Below are positions 53,753-63,360 of a DNA stretch of 64,000 nucleotides, in pieces. A program made the translations under genes and the position numbers. The first letter of the stretch is position 1. Every line of letters starts with the position of its first letter. The stretch comes from Rubrolithibacter danxiaensis (GTDB lineage: Bacteria; Bacteroidota; Bacteroidia; Sphingobacteriales; Sphingobacteriaceae), in assembly GCF_047272945.1 (NCBI RefSeq), contig NZ_JBKOPS010000009.1:114774-178773 (forward strand), given 5' to 3'. The notes under the pieces were generated by a model. That model was not told the DNA's origin. It worked only from the letters and a program-made list of their open reading frames with translations, and searched no databases.

Positions 53753-54186
53753 TAGATTTTGAAGTGCAGTTCCACTTCATTCCCTTTCAGGTTGAAAATG
53801 AATTGGTCTGCAAGTTGTTTAATTATAAAGACACCACGGCCTGTTAGATTTTCAAGATTCTCCGGGGCGGTAGGGTCAGGCAGGTTATTATAATCAAATC
53901 CTTCGCCTTCATCAGCAATAGTGAAAATTAACCGCTTACCGTCCTGAACTTCCAAATTCAGGTACACAATTTTGCTTTCATCTTCTTTATTACCGTGAAC
54001 AATAGCGTTTATAGTTGCTTCGCTCAGGCAGGTAAGCATGTTGGCATAAGTGTCTTCCCCGATGTTGTATTGCTCTTTTAACGAATCAGCGAAATTTTCA
54101 ACCGTGGTAAGACTATCTAACCGGGAAGGCAGCTGTAATGTATATAGAGCTGAATTTTCTGAAATATCTACACGGTTTACTGTCAT
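53752..54186 (-). CDS. RsbW-like anti-sigma factor serine kinase
   Basis: 144-residue GHKL ATPase: N-box SEATINAIVHGNKED, G1 DEGEGFDYNNLP and G2 GRGVFIIKQLAD. RsbW-type proteins phosphorylate anti-sigma factor antagonists or bind sigma factors; no partner is encoded nearby. It lies 4 nt after the DUF4175 gene and overlaps ybeY by a base, so it is likely one operon. Confidence 0.85.
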   Translation of the reverse strand: MTVNRVDISENSALYTLQLPSRLDSLTTVENFADSLKEQYNIGEDTYANMLTCLSEATINAIVHGNKEDESKIVYLNLEVQDGKRLIFTIADEGEGFDYNNLPDPTAPENLENLTGRGVFIIKQLADQFIFNLKGNEVELHFKI

Positions 54187-54190
54187 AATT

Positions 54191-57100
54191 TTAATTATTC
54201 GAATTTAATAATTTAAAATAATCTCCAACCTTTAATTTGTAAAATGAATTTAAAGCAGGAGGAACTGTTTTTAGCAATTCTAATTCTTTTTGTTTCGCCT
54301 TTTTATATTCTTCCAGTACTACTTTATAATTGGGAGATTGTTCTTTTGCCTGTTTACTTTCCCGCTGTGAATCCAAATCCCTTTCCCGCTCAGCTTTCTC
54401 AGCATCCAGTAATTTACTTAAAATTTCCTGCTGCCGAAGCAAAGTTTCCTGCCGAATCCGCTTGTTTACGAGATCGGTTTCAGATTGTTCCATTTCCTGC
54501 GCTAATTTATCAAGATTTCCGAGTTTTCCCTTACCATCTTTATTCAATTCTTTATTTATATTTTGTAGCGCCTCTCGTATAAGCTGTTGTTCCTTAGCCA
54601 TTCTGGCAAACTGCTGGCTCATCTGGCTGCCTGGTTGCTGTTGTCCTTTCTGGGCATTTTGTTGCATCTGCTGTCGGGCTTTGTCCATATTTCTGTTCAG
54701 TTGCTCCTGCATTTTGCTAAGTTGGGACAGGCTTTGTTTTTTTCCCTTGCCCCCCTGACTTGAGTTTTGCATGGCTTTCTGCAACTGATCCAGCACCTCG
54801 CTAAGCATTAAAGCCAGATTATTTACCGAAGTCATGGCGTATTGCTGGCTCCTGCTGGCCTCGGCCGTTTTTCTTTCGCTTAAACTCTCTAAAGTCCTGC
54901 CAATATTTGTATTTATCTGTTCTATTTCTCTGTTTACCACAGATTGTATTTGCGGAACTTTTGCACTAAGTGAAAACAAGCTGTCCTGAACTAATTTCAG
55001 GTTATCCTTAATATCCTTTTGCTTAACGGTCAAATTTCCGTAGTCGGGCGAATTGATATTGGTTTTCTTTAAGGTTTCCATTAGCTTTTCCTGTTCAAAC
55101 GAAGCAGTAAGTAAGTTATCAAGTATCTCTTTTAAACTCTGAATATTTACCTGGTTCTCTTCCTGCTCACTTTCATCCTGCATCGACTGCAATTTTTGTG
55201 CTAATTGCTGCATTTGCGCTGCAGCTTTCTGCTGATTTGCACCGGCTTTTTTCAGATTCTTTTTATCCAGCTCTTTCAGAGCCTCTTCCTGCAGATTCTC
55301 AATTTCCTCCTGGTCTTTCTGAGGATTTTGAAAATCATTCTGTTGTTCCAGTTCCTGGTTTTTGTTTTGCAGTTCTTTTAACGACTGCTGAATGTTTTCA
55401 AATGTATCTTTCAGATCTTCCTGCTTCTGCTTCGCCTGATCCGCTTTGCCCTTATTTTCAGCAAGCGATTCTTCACTTAAACGTTTTTGTTGATTTGCGG
55501 TTTTATTTAATTGATTTATAGTATTTAAAAGTTTTTGTTCAAACTCAAGCTGTTTATATAATTCCAAAATCCTGTCAAGCTCCTTCTGCAAACTTTTATT
55601 ATCCATTTGCATCTTGTTTAGCTCCTGCTGGGTCAGGTTTTTATTGTTCTGTTCCAACAGTTTTTCAATGTTTTTTAGCAGTTCTTTTGTTTTCTCATCC
55701 AACACATTATCAAAAAGTTTTTGAATTTGTTCCTGCTTTTCACGCATTTCCTGCGATTGGACATTCAAATCTTCCTGATCGCTTATCTTTTTCCTGTTTT
55801 CCTGCTTTATCGTTTCAACCAGTTGTTCCAGCTGCTTTTGCTTTTCAACCAACTGCTCCACCTGCTTTTTTTCGCTGTATTCCAGATCGTTTTTACTGTA
55901 CAGCTCCTGTTTCATCTTTTTTGCATCACGTTCTATCTGCGCCGCTTTTTTTATTGCTTCAGTCATTTTTTGTTTAACTGCAGCCGAAGAATTTTCTATT
56001 CTTTTTTCGAGTTCTTTTTCTGCAGGAAGCCGGAATGTTTTTAAAGCAGAACGTGTAGCTTTTGGTCCGTTTACACCATCATTATCATAAACTTCAAAAT
56101 AGTATTCCAGTTCACTCCCAGGACTTAAGCGTGCATCATTTACGTTTAGTGTATATAAAAAGGTGTTTGCCGTGCTTTCTTTATTAATTGGGATAGCATG
56201 GGTTGTTGATTTTTTTTGTTCTCCGTTTACAATTGTCCGGGTGTGGAATACCAATTTAGAAAAACCATAATCATCACGGACATTTCCAATAAAGTAAAAC
56301 AGCTTACTATTGGTAGAATCAGGAATTTCTTTCACCTCAATCTGTGGATTAAGATCAGGAACTACATTTATCTGGTTAGCGATCTCGTCTCCGTTTTTTA
56401 CTTCTTCATTTAAAGGGAGAACAGTAAAACGGATGTTTTCAAGAGCAGTATGTGTGTATGAAAAGGTTTTTTCAGCAGAGGGGTTAATTAAAGTTTTTTT
56501 GTTATTGAAGGTGAGTTGTAACCTGGAGGTATTATCGGCTAAGAACTGCCATTCCATTTTTGTGCCTTCAGGAACAGTTAAATCTCCCGGATGGGTTATC
56601 CATTCGTTTTTTTTCTTTGTGTAAGAGGGATAGCGTAGATAGATTTTGGAATTTAGAAGCGAGGGCTTTCTTTTAACTTTTATGGTATAGGGGTCTGAAG
56701 AATATTCTCCGGCTAACAGCCGTATTTGTTTGTCTTCCTGTAAATTCCGAAAAGTATAATGAAACTGAACAATATTATCTTTAGTTAATTTAAAGGTATT
56801 AGCTCCGCTCTCTACATATAATTCGGCAGGAATTTCATTTCCCGACAGCTTTACCTGTAAATCAAAATCCTGCCCTTGTATTGCTGTTAACTCTTTATTT
56901 AGAATAAGAAAGTTAAAAGGGGCCTTTTTAACGAACTTTACGTTGTGTTTTATCAGACGTTCGGTACTTTCACTAAAAATTCGGGGTGCGGTAAACGCTA
57001 TTAATAAGATAATAATAAAAGGAACTGCCGTGTACTTTATATACTTTCTGTTATCCTTTATACGGATAGCGGAAGAAAAAGGAACCGGCTTAAGGTCAGT

Positions 57101-57520
57101 GATTTTTTGATTGATGCCAGCCAGAATTAACTGGAAATGTTCGGGGTGTTCGTCAGAAAGTTTTTTAAGCTGCAGAATATTCAGCAGCTTGTCTTTTACA
57201 TTTGAAAAATGCTGGCCTATAATAGTTGATGCCTGTTCATAGTTAATCGTTTTCCCGAGTTTAAAATAAGAAAACAAGGGTTGAACTATCCATATAAGAA
57301 ATATAGCGGCATTAAGTAGAATAAACAAGTAAAAAAGTACGGAGCGAACAGGAATGCTGAAATTGCCAAAATATTCTGCCAGGGTTACCACGATAAAACT
57401 GGCGAAAAGAGCTGCTGAAAGATAAATACTTCCCCTGATTACCTTATTAAGGTAGTACTTTCGAATAAACTCATCTATTTTTAAGATGAGCTGACTATAA
57501 TTATCAGGAGTTTTATCCAT
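54191..57520 (-). CDS. DUF4175-family large membrane protein
   Basis: 1109 residues: two or three membrane helices in the first 185 residues (about 25-75 and 160-180), a beta-rich periplasmic part (about 190-500), and a very long Gln/Lys/Glu-rich coiled coil (about 510-1080). The complement of the Gln-rich DNA has open frames but they are not genes. DUF4175 proteins are conserved in Bacteroidota next to a RsbW-like gene; role unknown, perhaps envelope structure. Confidence 0.82.
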   Translation of the reverse strand: MDKTPDNYSQLILKIDEFIRKYYLNKVIRGSIYLSAALFASFIVVTLAEYFGNFSIPVRSVLFYLFILLNAAIFLIWIVQPLFSYFKLGKTINYEQASTIIGQHFSNVKDKLLNILQLKKLSDEHPEHFQLILAGINQKITDLKPVPFSSAIRIKDNRKYIKYTAVPFIIILLIAFTAPRIFSESTERLIKHNVKFVKKAPFNFLILNKELTAIQGQDFDLQVKLSGNEIPAELYVESGANTFKLTKDNIVQFHYTFRNLQEDKQIRLLAGEYSSDPYTIKVKRKPSLLNSKIYLRYPSYTKKKNEWITHPGDLTVPEGTKMEWQFLADNTSRLQLTFNNKKTLINPSAEKTFSYTHTALENIRFTVLPLNEEVKNGDEIANQINVVPDLNPQIEVKEIPDSTNSKLFYFIGNVRDDYGFSKLVFHTRTIVNGEQKKSTTHAIPINKESTANTFLYTLNVNDARLSPGSELEYYFEVYDNDGVNGPKATRSALKTFRLPAEKELEKRIENSSAAVKQKMTEAIKKAAQIERDAKKMKQELYSKNDLEYSEKKQVEQLVEKQKQLEQLVETIKQENRKKISDQEDLNVQSQEMREKQEQIQKLFDNVLDEKTKELLKNIEKLLEQNNKNLTQQELNKMQMDNKSLQKELDRILELYKQLEFEQKLLNTINQLNKTANQQKRLSEESLAENKGKADQAKQKQEDLKDTFENIQQSLKELQNKNQELEQQNDFQNPQKDQEEIENLQEEALKELDKKNLKKAGANQQKAAAQMQQLAQKLQSMQDESEQEENQVNIQSLKEILDNLLTASFEQEKLMETLKKTNINSPDYGNLTVKQKDIKDNLKLVQDSLFSLSAKVPQIQSVVNREIEQINTNIGRTLESLSERKTAEASRSQQYAMTSVNNLALMLSEVLDQLQKAMQNSSQGGKGKKQSLSQLSKMQEQLNRNMDKARQQMQQNAQKGQQQPGSQMSQQFARMAKEQQLIREALQNINKELNKDGKGKLGNLDKLAQEMEQSETDLVNKRIRQETLLRQQEILSKLLDAEKAERERDLDSQRESKQAKEQSPNYKVVLEEYKKAKQKELELLKTVPPALNSFYKLKVGDYFKLLNSNN

Positions 57521-57604
57521 GAAATCAGCCTCTTAATAATCTTCCAAAAGAAACGTATTTTTTAAAGAAAATCATATAATGAGGCCGAAATAAAATAGCC
57601 TCAA

Positions 57605-58846
57605 TTATTGTAACATACAACCGGCAACAGTTGTGAAAGCTGTTTCATCAATAAGAATAGCCCCGCCATTAACACGCAGATCGTTGTAATTATCATAAAC
57701 AACCGGAGAGGCTGTTTTAAGAAGAACATGCACTACGTCATTAAGAGCTGCCTGAGTAATTCCTGTTTGTTTTTCGAGTGTATTTACGTCTAATTTATAC
57801 TGAATTTCTTTTACAATGCAGCGTACTGTACGACTATGAAGCTGAAGCAGGTATTTATTCCCTTCTGCCAGCGGTTTATTATCCATCCAGCATAAAGTTG
57901 CTTCAATTTCCTGGCTTGTAGTTGCTCCTTTTTCTTTAGAAACAATAAAGTCGCCACGATTGATATCGATATCATCTTTTAAGCGGATTACTGCACTTTG
58001 AGGAGCAAATGCTTCCTCTACTTCTTGTCCGTCAATTTCCACCGCTTCAATTGTAGAAGGAATTCCATCTGGAAGGATAAGAACCTCGTCTCCCTTTTTA
58101 TAGGTGCCGCTTATTACTTTACCTGCATACCCGCGATAATCATGCAGGTCATCTGATTGTGGCCGGATAACATATTGTACCGGAAAGCGAGGATGTGTTA
58201 AATTGATATCTTTTACAATATTTATATTCTCCAGATAATGGATCAGTGTTTCTCCGGTATACCAGGAAGTATTGGAAGATGTATTTACAATATTATCGCC
58301 TACTAAAGCGCTTATCGGAATAAATTTTACATCTTTAATTTTAAGCGAAGAAGCCATTTTTGTATAGTCAATAACAATGTTATTAAATGCTTCTTCAGAA
58401 TAATTAACCATGTCCATCTTATTTACAGCTACTACAACATGGGGTATTTGCAGCAAAGAGGCAATGATGGTATGCCGGCGTGTTTGTTCAACAACTCCCT
58501 GACGGGCGTCGATTAATATGATAATCAGGTCGGCAGTAGAAGCGCCGGTTACCATGTTACGAGTGTACTGGATGTGTCCCGGAGCATCTGCAATAATGAA
58601 TTTACGCTTATCCGTATTAAAATATTTATAAGCTACGTCAATTGTAATTCCCTGTTCACGCTCTGCTCTTAAGCCGTCGGTAAATAAGGCGAGGTCTATT
58701 TCTCCATCTGCTTTATTTTTGCTTTGTTTTTGAATTGCCTGCAGCTGGTCTACTTTAATAGAATCGGTATCGTACAGTAAACGTCCTATTAATGTACTTT
58801 TTCCATCATCAACACTACCTGCGGTTATAAAGCGAAGTAAATCCAT
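57605..58846 (-). CDS. cysN: Sulfate adenylyltransferase subunit 1 (GTPase)
   Basis: GTP-driven partner of CysD, making APS from sulfate and ATP. G1 AGSVDDGKSTL (9-19), G3 DAPGH, G4 NKMD; elongation-factor-like domains follow. 413 residues, no fused APS kinase. It is the last gene of cysH-cysD-cysN, separated from cysD by an 85-nt spacer of heptamer repeats. Confidence 0.95.
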   Translation of the reverse strand: MDLLRFITAGSVDDGKSTLIGRLLYDTDSIKVDQLQAIQKQSKNKADGEIDLALFTDGLRAEREQGITIDVAYKYFNTDKRKFIIADAPGHIQYTRNMVTGASTADLIIILIDARQGVVEQTRRHTIIASLLQIPHVVVAVNKMDMVNYSEEAFNNIVIDYTKMASSLKIKDVKFIPISALVGDNIVNTSSNTSWYTGETLIHYLENINIVKDINLTHPRFPVQYVIRPQSDDLHDYRGYAGKVISGTYKKGDEVLILPDGIPSTIEAVEIDGQEVEEAFAPQSAVIRLKDDIDINRGDFIVSKEKGATTSQEIEATLCWMDNKPLAEGNKYLLQLHSRTVRCIVKEIQYKLDVNTLEKQTGITQAALNDVVHVLLKTASPVVYDNYNDLRVNGGAILIDETAFTTVAGCMLQ

Positions 58847-58850
58847 TTTT

Positions 58851-58927
58851 AAGTTGTAAGTTCTATGTTATAAGTTGAAGGTTGCAAGTTGAAGATACAT
58901 GGGATTTATTCTCTTCAACTTACACCT
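58851..58927. repeat. Heptanucleotide array with inverted end between cysD and cysN
   Basis: Six units (AAGTTGT, AAGTTCT, ATGTTAT, AAGTTGA, AGGTTGC, AAGTTGA; 58851-58892), then a 21-nt unique stretch, then two units in the opposite sense (TTCAACT, TACACCT; 58914-58927). In the RNA the two halves can pair. Confidence 0.6.
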
Positions 58928-58931
58928 TATA

Positions 58932-59840
58932 TTAAAAATATCCGTTCTTTTTGCGATCTTCCATTGCTGCTTCCGAGATCTGATCATCGATCCTGGTTTC
59001 GCCGCGTTCGCTGATTTGTGTAAGATTAATTTCTTTAACGATATCATCAATGTTAGATGCGGTCGATTCTACTGCAGCTGTACATGTCATGTCGCCCACG
59101 GTTCTGTATCGTACCCGCCGTTTTTCGATGATGTCCGTTTCATCAATACGTATATAAGGCGAAACAGCAACCAGATGTTCTCCATGTATCAAAACTTCCC
59201 TTTCGTGCGAGAAGTAGATTGGAGGCAAAGGAATATTTTCCCTCTTTATATAATTCCACACATCCAGTTCAACCCAGTTGCTTATAGGGAAAACACGAAC
59301 GTTTTCGCCTTTGTGAATTTTACCGTTGTAAAGATTCCACAACTCGGGACGTTGTTTTTTAGGATCCCACTGGCCAAACTCATCACGTACAGAGAAGATA
59401 CGTTCTTTTGCCCTTGCCTTTTCTTCGTCCCGGCGGGCCCCGCCAATACACGCGTCAAATCCAAATTCTTCGATCGTATCTAATAAAGTAAACGATTGCA
59501 GCGCATTTCTGGATGCAAACTTACCTACCGGTTCTTTAAGGCCTTTTGCTTTGATAGTATCTTCTACATATCGTACAATAAGCTTTGCTCCGGTTTGTTC
59601 TACAAGTTTGTCACGATATTCCAGCGCTTCCGGAAAATTATGACCGGTGTCAATATGAACAAGCGGAAAAGGGATTTTTCCGGGTTTAAAAGCTTTTAAA
59701 GCCAGTTGAACTAAGGTAATAGAGTCTTTACCACCAGAAAACAATAAAGCAGGGCGTTCAAACTGTCCTGCTACTTCACGCATAATGTGAATAGATTCTG
59801 ATTCTAACTGATCTAAATAATCTAAGTGATATTTCGACAT
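58932..59840 (-). CDS. cysD: Sulfate adenylyltransferase subunit 2
   Basis: ATP-pyrophosphatase-type catalytic subunit that adenylates sulfate. PP-loop SGGKDSITLVQLA (35-47), and the characteristic RRDEEKARAKERIFS, RPELWNLYNGKI and RYRTVGDMTCTAAVES segments. 302 residues. It is 7 nt after cysH. Confidence 0.96.
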   Translation of the reverse strand: MSKYHLDYLDQLESESIHIMREVAGQFERPALLFSGGKDSITLVQLALKAFKPGKIPFPLVHIDTGHNFPEALEYRDKLVEQTGAKLIVRYVEDTIKAKGLKEPVGKFASRNALQSFTLLDTIEEFGFDACIGGARRDEEKARAKERIFSVRDEFGQWDPKKQRPELWNLYNGKIHKGENVRVFPISNWVELDVWNYIKRENIPLPPIYFSHEREVLIHGEHLVAVSPYIRIDETDIIEKRRVRYRTVGDMTCTAAVESTASNIDDIVKEINLTQISERGETRIDDQISEAAMEDRKKNGYF

Positions 59841-59847
59841 ATTTTAT

Positions 59848-60564
59848 TTATGAATGTGCATGTAAACCGCACTCTTTTGTTTCTCTGTTTTCCCACCACC
59901 AGCGTCCGGCCCGGAAATCTTCGCCAGGCCTTACCGAACGCGTACACGGGGCGCAGCCAATACTTACAAAACCTTTATCGTGCAGGGTATTGTAGGGGAT
60001 TCCGTTAGCATGAATAAAATCTTTCAGTTCATCTGTGTTCCAATTCAGAATAGGATGGAACTTGATGATCTGGTTGCTTTCATCCCATTCTATTTGGGGA
60101 AGTCCCAGCCGTTCTGGCGAGTGTTCTGCCCGCAAACCAGTTATCCATACTTCATTCCCGCTTAATGCCCGCTGTAAGGGCTCCACTTTCCGGATGTAGC
60201 AACATCCCTTCCGGTTTTCTATACTCTCGTAAAAGGAATTAGGCCCTTTTTCGGATATAAAACGCTCCAATAAATCATTATCCGGATAGTAAGGGATAAT
60301 CTTCGTATTATATTTTTCATTGGTACGGCTCCAAACATAATAGGTTTCTTCAAAGAGCCTGCCTGTATCCAACGTAAATATTTTAATTGGAATTTCAGAA
60401 GACAGGATTAAATGAGAAATTGCCTGATCTTCCCAGCTAAAGCTGCTCGAAAACACTACTTTACCCGGAAAAGCTGCTTCGATAATTGCCAGAGCTTCGG
60501 CAGGAGTTTTATCTTGTAACTGCTGAGTTAAAATTTGGGTTTTCTGTTCAAGTGATTCCGACAT
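59848..60564 (-). CDS. cysH: APS/PAPS reductase (Fe-S type)
   Basis: Reduces activated sulfate to sulfite. 238 residues; catalytic Cys232 in ECGLH. The paired Cys121-Cys122 and Cys204-x2-Cys207 (SIGCAPC) bind a [4Fe-4S] cluster, the mark of reductases that use APS directly. With no APS kinase gene in the cluster, APS is the likely substrate. First gene of cysH-cysD-cysN. Confidence 0.92.
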   Translation of the reverse strand: MSESLEQKTQILTQQLQDKTPAEALAIIEAAFPGKVVFSSSFSWEDQAISHLILSSEIPIKIFTLDTGRLFEETYYVWSRTNEKYNTKIIPYYPDNDLLERFISEKGPNSFYESIENRKGCCYIRKVEPLQRALSGNEVWITGLRAEHSPERLGLPQIEWDESNQIIKFHPILNWNTDELKDFIHANGIPYNTLHDKGFVSIGCAPCTRSVRPGEDFRAGRWWWENRETKECGLHAHS

Positions 60565-60628
60565 CTTTAATAATCTAAATCTTTCTTCCAGTTTCTTTTA
60601 TTTCAATTATACTCTATAGAACTAGTAG

Positions 60629-60647
60629 GCAAATTTATGCAAATTTA
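60629..60647. promoter_or_regulatory. Direct repeat upstream of cysH, candidate operator
   Basis: GCAAATTTA occurs twice with one base between (60629-60637 and 60639-60647), next to ACTAGTAG, in the promoter region of the sulfate-assimilation operon. A binding site for a sulfur regulator is possible. Confidence 0.3.
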
Positions 60648-60787
60648 AAAATATTGTGTTAATAAATTGCAGAACAGCTTAAAGGTTTTGATTTTCTTTG
60701 ACAATACGCTGTTATGAGAGGTTACTTTTAGAAAACTGAAAGATTATAAATTTTGTTAATAGCCTGAAACATTTAACCTGAAATAAC

Positions 60788-60907
60788 ATGCCAGCAAATA
60801 AAAAAGAATCTAAAAGTAAAGCTTCTGAAGAATTAAGAGACCCTAAATCTTCAAAGGAAGAAAAAAGCAAAGCAGCAAAAGAATTAGCAGGAAAGAAGAG
60901 AAAATAA
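60788..60907 (+). CDS. Small Lys-rich protein (39 aa)
   Basis: A 39-codon ORF, MPANKKESKSK onward, ending AKELAGKKRK and TAA. About 14 Lys plus acidic residues; no hydrophobic core, so probably disordered. An internal near-repeat (SKASEELRDPKSSKEEKSKAAKEL has two SK-x2-(E/K)EL-type stretches) suggests duplication. It may bind nucleic acid but that is a guess. Too short for routine gene calling; the start has no clear RBS. Confidence 0.5.
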   Translation: MPANKKESKSKASEELRDPKSSKEEKSKAAKELAGKKRK

Positions 60908-61046
60908 AGCGCCCTTTCTGCTTTTTACTCAGCAACTTCTATTTCTCCCGAAAGCGGCAGATTCTTTTATTTCCGCTTAAAACAAAGGACTTTTTTTAAA
61001 GTTAAAGAGCAAGTCAGGGGGGATGGATTTGATTTCTCTTTGAATT

Positions 61047-62525
61047 ATGGATGTACAAGACATGCGGAATCAAGCGGATAATATATTTTTAAATAAACAG
61101 GATTTTTATAAGGAAATTATTGAAAGCCTGGAAGACTATGTGGTATTTGCAACCGATAAGGAGGGGCAGATTATTACATGGAACAATGGGGCGCGAAATA
61201 TATTTCAATATTCGAAAGATGAAGCTATCGGACAAAATGCATCCATTCTTTTTACTCCTGAAGACAGGGCTGCTGGCGAAGACATAAAGGAATTAACTAC
61301 TGCTTTAACAGATGGAAAAGCGGTTAATGAGCGCTACCATATAAGAAAAGACGGATCAATATTTTGGGGAAGCGGCCTGGTTTTCCCCTTGTACAATTAC
61401 GAGCATATACATATTGGTTTTGCAAAAGTAATGCGTAACCGGACGGAGCGGAAGAAAAAAGAAGATGAACTGGTTGCGGCCCGTGAATATGCAGAAAGTA
61501 TTGTGGAAAATGCTCCTGAACCATTAATAGTTCTAAATGAAGACCTCACTATAACAACTGCAAATACTTCTTTCTGTCATTTTTTTAATGTCGAAAAGAA
61601 AGAGATAGAAAGAGTTTCGATCTATAATCTAAATAAGCAGCAGTTAAACATTATTATGCTCCGCAAAATGCTGGAGGGGATTGAGGAGAAAGGATCTTTT
61701 ACTGATTTGGAGCTGGAGTTGGATTTTACAGAGAAAGGCAAGCGGGTTGTGCTTTTAAGTGCCAGGAAGCTGGCTTTAAGAAACAGCAATAAGCAAATGA
61801 TCTTACTTTCGTTAACCGATGTTACCAACAAAAAAGAAGTTGAAAAACAAAAAGACGATTTTATAGGCGTTGCAAGCCATGAGCTAAAAACACCTGTTAC
61901 AAGTATTATTGCTTATGCTCATATTCTGCAGCGGTTTGATAAGAAAGTCAACGACCTGACTTTTACAAATTCTATAAAAAGGATTAATTATCAGGCAGCA
62001 AAACTGAACAAGCTTATCAGGAGTTTGCTCGATACTTCCAATATTCAAGCCGGCAGGCTCATCATTCATAAAGAAGAGATAGACTTGAACGAGGTAGTTT
62101 CTGAAACGGTAAATGAACTTCAGGTACTTTACAAAACACACGCTATACGAATAGAAGGGGTGGTATCTGTAAAGGTTTTTGCGGACCGTATACGGGTTTC
62201 GCAGGTTATTACTAATCTGATAAGTAACGCCATCAAATATTCTCCCAATGCATCTGAAGTGATTGTAAGACTTTCTCAGGATCTTGCTGTATCTAAAGCA
62301 ATCATCAGTGTAAAAGATTTTGGAATAGGAATTTCAGTACAAGAGCAGGATAAGCTATTTAAGCGATTTTCAAGGGCAAAGAATATTCACAATCAAAATA
62401 TACAGGGAATAGGCCTAGGCCTATATATTTCTTTGGAGATAGCGAAAAAACACGGCGGAGATATCTGGTTTGAAAGTCAGAGTGGAAAAGGGAGCACTTT
62501 CTATTTCAGTATTTCTATCAAATAA
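61047..62525 (+). CDS. Soluble PAS-domain sensor histidine kinase
   Basis: 492 residues without membrane segments: PAS domain 1 (about 20-135, YVVFATDKEGQIITWNNGA), PAS 2 (about 145-262), HisKA with phospho-acceptor His278 in VASHELKTPVTS, and HATPase with N box NLISNAIKYSP, G1 DFGIGIS and G2 GIGLGLYIS. It probably senses a cytoplasmic signal such as redox state or a small molecule. No response regulator is adjacent, so it is an orphan kinase. Confidence 0.92.
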   Translation: MDVQDMRNQADNIFLNKQDFYKEIIESLEDYVVFATDKEGQIITWNNGARNIFQYSKDEAIGQNASILFTPEDRAAGEDIKELTTALTDGKAVNERYHIRKDGSIFWGSGLVFPLYNYEHIHIGFAKVMRNRTERKKKEDELVAAREYAESIVENAPEPLIVLNEDLTITTANTSFCHFFNVEKKEIERVSIYNLNKQQLNIIMLRKMLEGIEEKGSFTDLELELDFTEKGKRVVLLSARKLALRNSNKQMILLSLTDVTNKKEVEKQKDDFIGVASHELKTPVTSIIAYAHILQRFDKKVNDLTFTNSIKRINYQAAKLNKLIRSLLDTSNIQAGRLIIHKEEIDLNEVVSETVNELQVLYKTHAIRIEGVVSVKVFADRIRVSQVITNLISNAIKYSPNASEVIVRLSQDLAVSKAIISVKDFGIGISVQEQDKLFKRFSRAKNIHNQNIQGIGLGLYISLEIAKKHGGDIWFESQSGKGSTFYFSISIK

Positions 62526-62581
62526 AATGCTCCAATTTCTTCGGCTGGTCTATATCTCCGCCGGATCAAATAGTTGAATAA

Positions 62582-63139
62582 TTATTTTACTAAGGTAATA
62601 GGGCCGCAACCAATTCTGGAACCTGCGTTACCTGAAGGCTGGCTAACATAATCATCTGTTCCGTCGTGTACAATAATACCTCTTCCAACTATATCGTTTG
62701 CTGCTCCGGTACCAATGCTCCATTTATCTGTTTTAAGCGTAAGGCTTCCTTTACCGTTCTGGTCTAACTGTACATTGCCAATATCTCCTAAATGGTATTC
62801 ACCTGTTCCCCATTTGCCATGTTTTGTATTCGTAGGATTCCAGTGGCCATGAGCCGCGTTTCCTGCTTCAGCACAATCACCATGTTCATGGATGTGTACC
62901 GCAACAGTCTTACCGGCTTTAGACGGAAATGAAATATCAAGTTTCATTTCAACCGATTGATTTTTTTGTGTAAAACGTACCGTTCCTTCTCCGGGAGTTG
63001 ACGCCTGTGTAGCTGTAACTGTTGCAATAGCTTCTTTCTTATTGCTATTTTTTAGAGTTGAGCAGGCGCTGAAAACAACTAAACTGAAAAATAAAGCGAT
63101 AAGGGTAATTTTACCTGAAAGAAATTGATTTAAATTCAT
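62582..63139 (-). CDS. sodC: Cu,Zn superoxide dismutase, lipoprotein
   Basis: 185 residues with a lipoprotein signal (LVVFSACS, Cys26). Metal ligands are in VHIHEHGDC (first His pair), GHWNPTNTKHG and GRGIIVHDGTDDY; the disulfide Cys pair is Cys in HGDC and GCGP near the C-terminus. It detoxifies superoxide in the periplasm. It lies alone between convergent and divergent genes. Confidence 0.93.
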   Translation of the reverse strand: MNLNQFLSGKITLIALFFSLVVFSACSTLKNSNKKEAIATVTATQASTPGEGTVRFTQKNQSVEMKLDISFPSKAGKTVAVHIHEHGDCAEAGNAAHGHWNPTNTKHGKWGTGEYHLGDIGNVQLDQNGKGSLTLKTDKWSIGTGAANDIVGRGIIVHDGTDDYVSQPSGNAGSRIGCGPITLVK

Positions 63140-63360
63140 GATTTTGATTATTAGAGGTATTTAAATACAATACGTATTATAACGGTTAAAATTATAATTT
63201 GTTAGGCAAATATTATTCTTTATTTCAATACTTGAGTTTATATTAGATGAAAAATTTACATAAAAGCATTTAAGCGATTGTTATTCTGGAGTCTGGAAAC
63301 CAGTAAAACGGGGCGATAACGAAAAGCCATACGAGTAGTAGAGTTTTAATTACTTAGCAG

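Noticed and set aside
54244..56624. Open frames antisense to the DUF4175 gene
   Set aside because: They mirror the Gln/Lys-rich coiled-coil codons and have no independent features.
60565..60787. SAM riboswitch upstream of cysH
   Set aside because: No conserved kink-turn or pseudoknot pattern is recognisable by eye; only a short direct repeat was seen.
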